From A07HB70 sp964512675 (GTDB lineage: Archaea > Halobacteriota > Halobacteria > Halobacteriales > Haloferacaceae): a stretch of 9,776 nt of DNA. The notes beneath the pieces are model-generated. The model saw nothing but the letters and a program-made list of their open reading frames with translations, was not told the origin of the DNA and ran no database searches. Position 1 is the first letter of the stretch, and each line of letters begins with the position of its first letter. The translations under genes were made by a program, and so were the position numbers. Below, piece by piece: positions 6,264 to 9,776 of the stretch. Location of the stretch: NCBI GenBank assembly GCA_964512675.1, contig CAZEJR010000038.1:1-9776 (forward strand), in the 5' to 3' direction.

Positions 6264-7202
6264 TCAGAGACGACCGCCGGGGCCGCCCGGGCCGCCCGGG
6301 CCGCCACGACCACCGCCAAAGCGCAGCTGGTCCGGCACCGACGTCTGGTCACGGACGTACGAGCCGTAGGCGAGGCCGACGGCGAGGCCGGCGAGGTGGG
6401 CGAAGTGCGCGACGTTGCCCTGTCCGGCGGCCTGTGCGATGCTCGAGTCGACGAAAAAGACCACAGAGAGGAGCGCGAACCCGCCCGTGAACAGCCAGAT
6501 CGGGACCGGGAGCAGGAAGTAGAGGTAGACCTTCAGCGACGGGTTCAACAGCGTGAGGACGCCGAGAACCGCGAACGCGGCGCCGCTGGCACCGAGCGCG
6601 CCGACCGACCCGGAGGCCATCCCGAGTTCGACGAGCGTGAGATGCGCGCCCATGTGTCCGAGCCCGGCGAGGACGCCGCTCCCGACGAACAGCGCGGCGA
6701 ACTTCTTCGAGCCGACGTACTTCTCGACCAGCGGCCCGAAAAAGTAGATCACGATCGAGTTACCGACGATGTGGAAGAAGGAGGTAGGCGAGTGCGCGAA
6801 GACGCTCGTCACCCACGTCCAGACGCGGAGGAGGTGGTCCGACTGGATGACAAAGAGGAGCTCGAAGCTCCCCTGCGGGAGGGCGACGAGCGCCAGCCAC
6901 TCCAGCGCGAACGTCGCCCACATCAGCCCGAGGACGAGGTAGGCGACGTTGCCGCGGACGTAGCCCGCGACGCCGCCGGTCGCGGTCAGCGAGCCGAGGA
7001 GACCGTCGCTCTCGTCGCTCCGACCCGTCCGGACCGAGTCGTCGAAGCCGCTGTCGAACACGCCGCCGGGGTCGTCCCACTCACCCAGCCCCGGACAGCC
7101 GTGGTTCTCCGGCAGCCGGTGTTCGGCGCAGAACGTCTCGCCACAGCGCCGGCACTGGTACGGCAGTTGCTCGTGTCTGCCGCACTCGTCACACTGTGCC
7201 AT
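6264..7202 (-). CDS. Rhomboid intramembrane serine protease with N-terminal AN1 zinc finger
   Basis: This 312-residue fusion protein starts with a complete AN1-type zinc finger in residues 4-36, with ligands C4, C7, C17, C20, C25, H28, H34 and C36 in exact AN1 spacing. An acidic linker (about 41-75) leads to a rhomboid domain with about six membrane helices. The oxyanion-site residues His144 and Asn148 (HIVGN) lie in an early helix. The nucleophile Ser206 sits in GASG (204-207), and the partner His269 is in AHLAGLAVG. All catalytic residues are present, so it should cleave membrane substrates. The protein ends with a glycine/proline-rich tail (GGGRGGPGGPGGPGG). The ATG at 7200-7202 was preferred over an upstream in-frame start because it begins MAQCDECG and a CTTTTG box lies 27 bases upstream. 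Endonuclease V follows after one base. Confidence 0.93.
   Translation of the reverse strand: MAQCDECGRHEQLPYQCRRCGETFCAEHRLPENHGCPGLGEWDDPGGVFDSGFDDSVRTGRSDESDGLLGSLTATGGVAGYVRGNVAYLVLGLMWATFALEWLALVALPQGSFELLFVIQSDHLLRVWTWVTSVFAHSPTSFFHIVGNSIVIYFFGPLVEKYVGSKKFAALFVGSGVLAGLGHMGAHLTLVELGMASGSVGALGASGAAFAVLGVLTLLNPSLKVYLYFLLPVPIWLFTGGFALLSVVFFVDSSIAQAAGQGNVAHFAHLAGLAVGLAYGSYVRDQTSVPDQLRFGGGRGGPGGPGGPGGRL
6280..6306. repeat. Three tandem 9-base units coding the Gly/Pro tail of the rhomboid
   Basis: GGGCCGCCC occurs three times on the plus strand, the third ending in A. On the minus strand it encodes Gly-Gly-Pro repeats near the rhomboid C-terminus. In-frame copy changes would lengthen or shorten the tail without breaking the protein. 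Confidence 0.9.
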
Positions 7203-7203
7203 C

Positions 7204-7278
7204 GTACACGTCTTCGGCGGCACGGGCAAAAGCACCCCGTCTCCGTGTGTCGCGCACGCCGTCGCGCCCGACGTGTAC
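7204..7278. repeat. Perfect 9-base inverted repeat around the rhomboid promoter
   Basis: GTACACGTC (7204-7212) and GACGTGTAC (7270-7278) are exact reverse complements separated by 57 bases. On the minus strand one arm lies upstream of the rhomboid TATA box and the other between the TATA box and the start codon. It could be paired operator half-sites or chance. Confidence 0.4.
7227..7232 (-). promoter_or_regulatory. TATA-like box of the rhomboid-nfi unit
   Basis: CTTTTG on the minus strand is centred about 27 bases before the ATG at 7202. It lies in the 121-base gap after the pyrophosphatase gene and predicts a leaderless rhomboid-nfi mRNA. Confidence 0.55.
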
Positions 7279-7323
7279 CCCGGGCTCCGCGGACCGCCCG
7301 TCCTGACGCAGGCCGCCTCGCGC

Positions 7324-7857
7324 CTACCCGAACTGCTCCTCGTACAGCTCCTGCGAGTGTTCGACGGCCTCCATCGCCGCCTGACGGTCGGCGAACCCGA
7401 GTGTCTCCGTCTCCTTCTCCGCCTCGAGGTTCTTGTACGTCTCGAAGAACTCGGCGATCTCGGCCGTCTGCTGTGCGGTCAGGTCGTCGACGTCCTCGAC
7501 GTGGTCGTACCGCGGGTCCTCCGTCGGGACGGCAATCACCTTGTCGTCCTGCTCGCCGTCGTCGTCCATCCGCATCAGCGCGACGGGACGAGCCTCGACG
7601 ACACAGCCCGGGAAGGTCGCGTCCTCGACGAGCACCAAGACGTCGAGGGGGTCGTCGTCGTCGTAGTACGACCGCGGAATGAACCCGTAGTCCGACGGGT
7701 AGTGGACGTTCGAGTGGAGCACCCGGTCGAGGACGACACCGGGCAGGTCCTTGTCGTATTCGTACTTGTTGCGCTCGCCTTTCAGGCACTCGACGACGGC
7801 GTGAATCGTCTCCGGCGGGTTCGGCCCCGTCTCGAGGTCAGTCCAGAGGTCGGCCAC
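7324..7857 (-). CDS. ppa: Inorganic pyrophosphatase, family I
   Basis: This 177-residue soluble enzyme hydrolyses pyrophosphate to two phosphates, pulling nucleic-acid and other biosynthesis forward. It is a typical family I enzyme. Residues equivalent to the Escherichia coli active site are visible: Glu23, Lys31 and Glu33 in ERNKYEYD, Arg45, Tyr53 and Tyr57 in VHYPSDYGF, the signature DDDPLD with Asp67, Asp69 and Asp72, Asp105-Lys106 in QDDK, and Tyr141-Lys142. The length matches the family. The many acidic residues are typical of halophile proteins. The start is GTG at 7855-7857, giving MADLWTDLETGP, the usual haloarchaeal N-terminus; a weak TATA-like ACTTTG is about 28 bases upstream. It is divergent from the PadR gene and upstream of the rhomboid gene. 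Confidence 0.97.
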   Translation of the reverse strand: MADLWTDLETGPNPPETIHAVVECLKGERNKYEYDKDLPGVVLDRVLHSNVHYPSDYGFIPRSYYDDDDPLDVLVLVEDATFPGCVVEARPVALMRMDDDGEQDDKVIAVPTEDPRYDHVEDVDDLTAQQTAEIAEFFETYKNLEAEKETETLGFADRQAAMEAVEHSQELYEEQFG

Positions 7858-7882
7858 GAGACGGTGGTCGGCTGGCCCCCGG

Positions 7883-7888
7883 CAAAGT
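7883..7888 (-). promoter_or_regulatory. Weak TATA-like box of ppa
   Basis: ACTTTG on the minus strand is centred 28 bases before the GTG at 7857. It is a poor match to consensus but is the best candidate at the expected distance. Confidence 0.35.
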
Positions 7889-7928
7889 GATTACGGGATT
7901 CGACGCCGGTCGTTGACGGACGTTCGAC

Positions 7929-7964
7929 ACAGATTCTCGGCCCTGGATCCGAGTAGAGAACTGT
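7929..7964. promoter_or_regulatory. Candidate operator: imperfect inverted repeat next to the padR TATA box
   Basis: ACAGATTCTC (7929-7938) and GAGAACTGT (7956-7964) pair as inverted repeats except for one extra base in the left arm. A second inverted pair, CTCGG (7936-7940) and CCGAG (7949-7953), is nested inside. The right arm ends on the first base of the padR TATA box and would cover its BRE. This is where an autoregulatory PadR dimer would block transcription. It is a sequence inference only. Confidence 0.4.
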
Positions 7965-7969
7965 TAAAT
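7964..7969 (+). promoter_or_regulatory. TATA box of padR
   Basis: TTAAAT is centred about 28 bases before the ATG at 7995. It also lies across an alternative upstream ATG (7968), which argues against that start. Confidence 0.65.
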
Positions 7970-7994
7970 GATACGGACTACAGGAGATACGTGT

Positions 7995-8351
7995 ATGTCA
8001 GAGGTATACGCGGAGCAGACCGAGGTGGGTGTCGGGCCGGAGCTCACCGCGTTTCAGCAGAACATTCTCGTCATCCTGTCCGAAGAGCCGATGTACGGGC
8101 TCGCCGTCAAACGTGCGCTCGAGGAGTACTACGAGGCCGAGGTCAACCACGGACGGCTGTACCCGAACCTCGACGATCTCGTCGCGATGGGCCTCGTCGA
8201 GAAGAGCGAACTCGACAAGCGGACAAACCAGTACGAACTGACCGAACGGGGACTCGACGTCGTCGTCGACCGGGTCGGCTGGATCGCGTCGAAGTTCGCC
8301 GTCGACGACGGGCGGGCGTCGCGGCTGGTCGACGTCGTCGAGTCGAGTTAG
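7995..8351 (+). CDS. PadR-family winged-helix transcriptional regulator
   Basis: This 118-residue protein is a small PadR-like DNA-binding regulator. The winged helix covers residues 18 to about 86: a first helix FQQNILVILSE, then the PadR hallmark MYGLAVKRALEEYY (33-46), the recognition segment HGRLYPNLDDLVAMGLVEK (52-70), and a wing ending in NQYELTERG (78-86). The C-terminal helix (87-112) should mediate dimerisation, as in short PadR proteins. No effector-binding domain is present. The ATG at 7995 (MSEVYAEQ) was preferred to one at 7968, which would lie inside the TATA box. An imperfect inverted repeat overlaps the promoter and suggests autoregulation. Target genes are unknown; the divergent ppa shares the 137-base intergenic region. 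The stop overlaps the convergent gene. Confidence 0.88.
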   Translation: MSEVYAEQTEVGVGPELTAFQQNILVILSEEPMYGLAVKRALEEYYEAEVNHGRLYPNLDDLVAMGLVEKSELDKRTNQYELTERGLDVVVDRVGWIASKFAVDDGRASRLVDVVESS

Positions 8352-8896
8352 TCGGGCCAGTCGACGACGTCGCCGACGAGCGCGAGCGACTCGTCGAGGA
8401 GCTGTCGCTGGCGGTCGGTCGGCCACGCGTTCCGGCGGAAATACCCCGTCCGGAACTCGTCGCGCTCTTCGGGCGTCAGGCGGTCGATCCGTTTCTGATA
8501 GTGGTTGCCGGCGAAGTCTGCGAGCGCGCGGGCCGTCGCGGCGTGGGTCGCGGCGTCGTCGTCGCCCCGAGCCCGCACCTGTTCGACCACCGCTGCGTTT
8601 TGCGCCTCCACCGCCTCCCACGGGGTCGACCCCGGTCCGGAGAGCGACACCTCCGCGGCGCGGTCGGTGTCGTCGACTCGTTCCGTGCGGACCATCCCGT
8701 CCTCCAGCCACTCCGACGGGTGACAGACGAGGGTGTCGTCCGCATCGCGCACCCGGGCGACGAAGCCGTGGTCGGCGAGGGTGCGGTCGCGCTCCTCGCG
8801 GTAGCGCGCCGCCTCGGTGTCCGACCCGGCCCGACGCGCCAGGCGGGTGAGCCGCTCGGCCTCGTCGACGACGTCCCGGGGGAGGTCCTCAGTCAT
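8348..8896 (-). CDS. Haloarchaeal rnhA-operon protein of unknown function
   Basis: This 182-residue acidic, soluble protein starts MTEDLPRDVVDEAERLTRLA. It is predicted to be mostly helical, with a short beta-like section around residues 42-86 (HGFVARVRDADDTLVCHPSE, then a variable acidic loop). A long helical C-terminal half contains NHYQKRIDRLTPEERDEF and FRRNAWPTDRQRQLLDES. No catalytic motif, membrane helix or zinc site is visible. I recognise it as the protein commonly called the rnhA operon protein in haloarchaea, but its role is unknown. Its ATG (8894-8896) overlaps the end of rnhA by 8 bases (ATGACTGA), so the two are translationally coupled and a shared role in RNA-DNA hybrid handling is a guess from context. 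An upstream in-frame start at 8929 would lie deep in rnhA and is less likely. The TAA stop overlaps the padR TAG. Confidence 0.8.
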   Translation of the reverse strand: MTEDLPRDVVDEAERLTRLARRAGSDTEAARYREERDRTLADHGFVARVRDADDTLVCHPSEWLEDGMVRTERVDDTDRAAEVSLSGPGSTPWEAVEAQNAAVVEQVRARGDDDAATHAATARALADFAGNHYQKRIDRLTPEERDEFRTGYFRRNAWPTDRQRQLLDESLALVGDVVDWPD

Positions 8897-9482
8897 CCGC
8901 CAGCGCCTCACTCGCCAGCTCGTCGGCACGGGCGTTTACCTCCCGGGGGACGTGAGTGAGCGACCACCGGGCGAAGCCGTCGAGCAGGGCACGGACACGC
9001 ACCCGGCGCTCGCGGAGCCCCGGGTCGGCGGCGTCGTACTCGCCGCGAACCTGGCGCACGACCAGTTCCGAGTCGCCGCGGACGTCCACTTCGTCGAAGC
9101 CACAGTCTGCCGCGACCTCCAGTGCCCGGACTAACGCCGCGTACTCCGCGCGGTTGTTCGTCGTCTCGCCGACGCGCTCGCCCCCCTCCGCGACGACGCC
9201 GTCGTCCGTGACGACGACGTATCCGACCGCCGACGGACCGGGGTTCCCCCGGCTCGCGCCGTCGAAGTAGACGTGCGCGCGTCCGCCGCCGTCGCGCAGG
9301 AGCGCGGTCAGGTCCGTCGGACGGGCTCCTTGGACCACCACCTTGTCGTCGTAGGCGACGGCGACTGCGTCGCCACGTTCCGCACGCCAACGCTCGTGGT
9401 CGGTGTTGCCCGGGCCGACGTCGGCACCCGCCGCAGTCAGGCGCTCGCGGGCCGCCGTCGGGTCGCACTCGATAGTCGGCAC
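8889..9482 (-). CDS. rnhA: Ribonuclease HI
   Basis: This 197-residue enzyme cuts RNA in RNA-DNA hybrids, for example at R-loops and Okazaki primers. The C-terminal two-thirds (about 68-195) is an RNase H fold with all four metal-binding acids: Asp74 in YFDGASRGNPGP, Glu113 in NNRAEYAAL, Asp137 in RGDSEL, and Asp187 in NARADELA. His177 in THVPR matches the usual flexible-loop histidine region. The first 67 residues form an extra N-terminal domain, as in the characterised Halobacterium enzyme. I chose the GTG at 9480-9482 (MPTIECD), which matches that family N-terminus and lies 27 bases from a GATATATC box. A longer in-frame version reaching 9569 would run through this box. The gene overlaps its partner downstream by 8 bases and is divergent from the TFB gene. 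Confidence 0.95.
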   Translation of the reverse strand: MPTIECDPTAARERLTAAGADVGPGNTDHERWRAERGDAVAVAYDDKVVVQGARPTDLTALLRDGGGRAHVYFDGASRGNPGPSAVGYVVVTDDGVVAEGGERVGETTNNRAEYAALVRALEVAADCGFDEVDVRGDSELVVRQVRGEYDAADPGLRERRVRVRALLDGFARWSLTHVPREVNARADELASEALADD

Positions 9483-9504
9483 GTCGGCTGCTCGGGGCCG
9501 TGCC

Positions 9505-9512
9505 GATATATC
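9505..9512 (-). promoter_or_regulatory. TATA box of rnhA
   Basis: GATATATC, a palindrome readable on either strand, is centred 27 bases before the rnhA GTG at 9482. It predicts a leaderless rnhA transcript and fixes the start choice. Confidence 0.65.
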
Positions 9513-9539
9513 GGCTCCGGCCCGCAGACGGACAACAGG

Positions 9540-9545
9540 CTTAAC
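9540..9545 (+). promoter_or_regulatory. TATA-like box of the TFB gene
   Basis: CTTAAC is centred about 32 bases before the ATG at 9575. Normal spacing would put transcription start near 9569-9570, giving a leader of about 5 bases. It lies 27 bases from the oppositely directed rnhA TATA box, so the 92-base gap 9483-9574 holds two back-to-back promoters. Confidence 0.5.
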
Positions 9546-9574
9546 ACGGATGCCACCGGCGTGCCTCAAGTGCG

Positions 9575-9776
9575 ATGACAGGGCCCACTCGCCGTCGAGG
9601 GGACCGTACGCGGCAGGAGAACGCCGAGTCCGAGTCCGAGGACGAGGCCGACGTCGTCGACCCGGATGACGTCGACCCGGACGAGCTGGTTCGGACCGCC
9701 GACGGCGAGCTCATGCACGAAGAGACGGGGCTCATCGTCGACGAGGACCGGATCGACCCCGGGCCGGAGTGGCGGG
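9575..9776 (+). CDS. tfb: Transcription initiation factor TFB (TFIIB-like), N-terminal part, zinc ribbon without cysteines
   Basis: The first 67 codons of a gene that runs off the right edge. The visible end, ETGLIVDEDRIDPGPEWR (50-67), matches the stretch linking the zinc ribbon to the B-reader in archaeal TFB, the factor that binds TBP-TATA and recruits RNA polymerase. In canonical TFBs this is preceded by CPxC and CxxCGLV. Here the aligned positions read DPDD or DPDE (about 29-37) and HEETGLI (48-54), and there is no cysteine in the whole visible segment. The N-terminus is basic (TRRRGDRTR), followed by an acidic run (ESESEDEADVVD). The start ATG at 9575 follows CTTAAC at 9540-9545. A tfb gene beside rnhA also occurs in Halobacterium, as I recall (tfbG region). 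The cyclin-fold core lies outside the window, so identity rests on this motif and context. Confidence 0.82.
   Translation, partial: MTGPTRRRGDRTRQENAESESEDEADVVDPDDVDPDELVRTADGELMHEETGLIVDEDRIDPGPEWR

Noticed and set aside
6396..7682. A 428-codon plus-strand open frame opposite rhomboid and pyrophosphatase
   Set aside because: It is charged low-complexity sequence crossing a gene boundary and a promoter, and it is antisense to two confidently identified genes.
9483..9569. N-terminal extension of RNase HI up to 9569
   Set aside because: It would translate through the GATATATC box and the TFB TATA-like region and does not match the family start MPxxECD.
9550..9669. A short plus-strand frame (from ATG at 9550) with a CLKC motif just upstream of the TFB start, considered as a displaced half of the zinc ribbon
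   Set aside because: It is in a different frame from the TFB, the CxxC lies before the TFB start and is followed by arginine-rich sequence, and a frameshift there would not restore the second cysteine pair. The visible TFB frame aligns without gaps to the family.

Overview
This window looks like chromosomal core-genome DNA from a halophilic archaeon (class Halobacteria). The evidence is very high G+C with codons ending in G or C, strongly acidic predicted proteins, frequent GTG starts, TATA-like boxes about 27 bases ahead of many start codons, and gene families and orders typical of haloarchaea. I see no tRNA, rRNA, CRISPR array, transposase or other mobile element. No gene-free stretch exceeds 300 bases; the longest is the 173 bases at 2256-2428, part of which may be a leader ORF.

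Layout. On the left is the conserved archaeal order ftsZ1 (3' end only) - secE - nusG/spt5 (1-872, + strand), linking cell division, the Sec translocon and transcription elongation. A PHP-fold protein (952-1713, +) follows and meets a membrane metal-dependent hydrolase of the YdjM/DUF457 type (1710-2255, -) tail to tail. Next on the + strand are a possible short leader ORF (2361-2432), a class I/II PLP aminotransferase (2429-3535) and an ArsA/Get3-type ATPase (3579-4643). The ATPase meets an SDR oxidoreductase (4636-5463, -) tail to tail. A leftward block reads inorganic pyrophosphatase (7324-7857), an AN1-zinc-finger rhomboid protease (6264-7202) and endonuclease V (5519-6262). A PadR-type regulator (7995-8351, +) diverges from the pyrophosphatase and converges on the rnhA pair: ribonuclease HI (8889-9482, -) and its partner of unknown function (8348-8896, -). 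At the right edge a TFB-type general transcription factor (from 9575, +, truncated by the window) diverges from rnhA.

How it works together. Most genes are housekeeping: protein translocation and membrane-protein quality control (SecE, Get3-like ATPase, rhomboid), nucleic-acid maintenance (endonuclease V, RNase HI), phosphate metabolism (pyrophosphatase) and transcription (Spt5, TFB, PadR). Gene packing is extreme: all three convergent pairs overlap at their stop codons, and same-strand partners touch or overlap (endonuclease V after rhomboid; the rnhA partner after rnhA). Most start codons were chosen by combining family N-termini with a TATA-like box about 27 bases upstream, which implies largely leaderless mRNAs.

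The most unusual items are the TFB, whose visible N-terminal zinc-ribbon region has lost all four cysteines; the PHP protein, with several canonical metal ligands replaced; the AN1-rhomboid fusion; and the repeat-bearing leader ORF whose stop overlaps the aminotransferase start.
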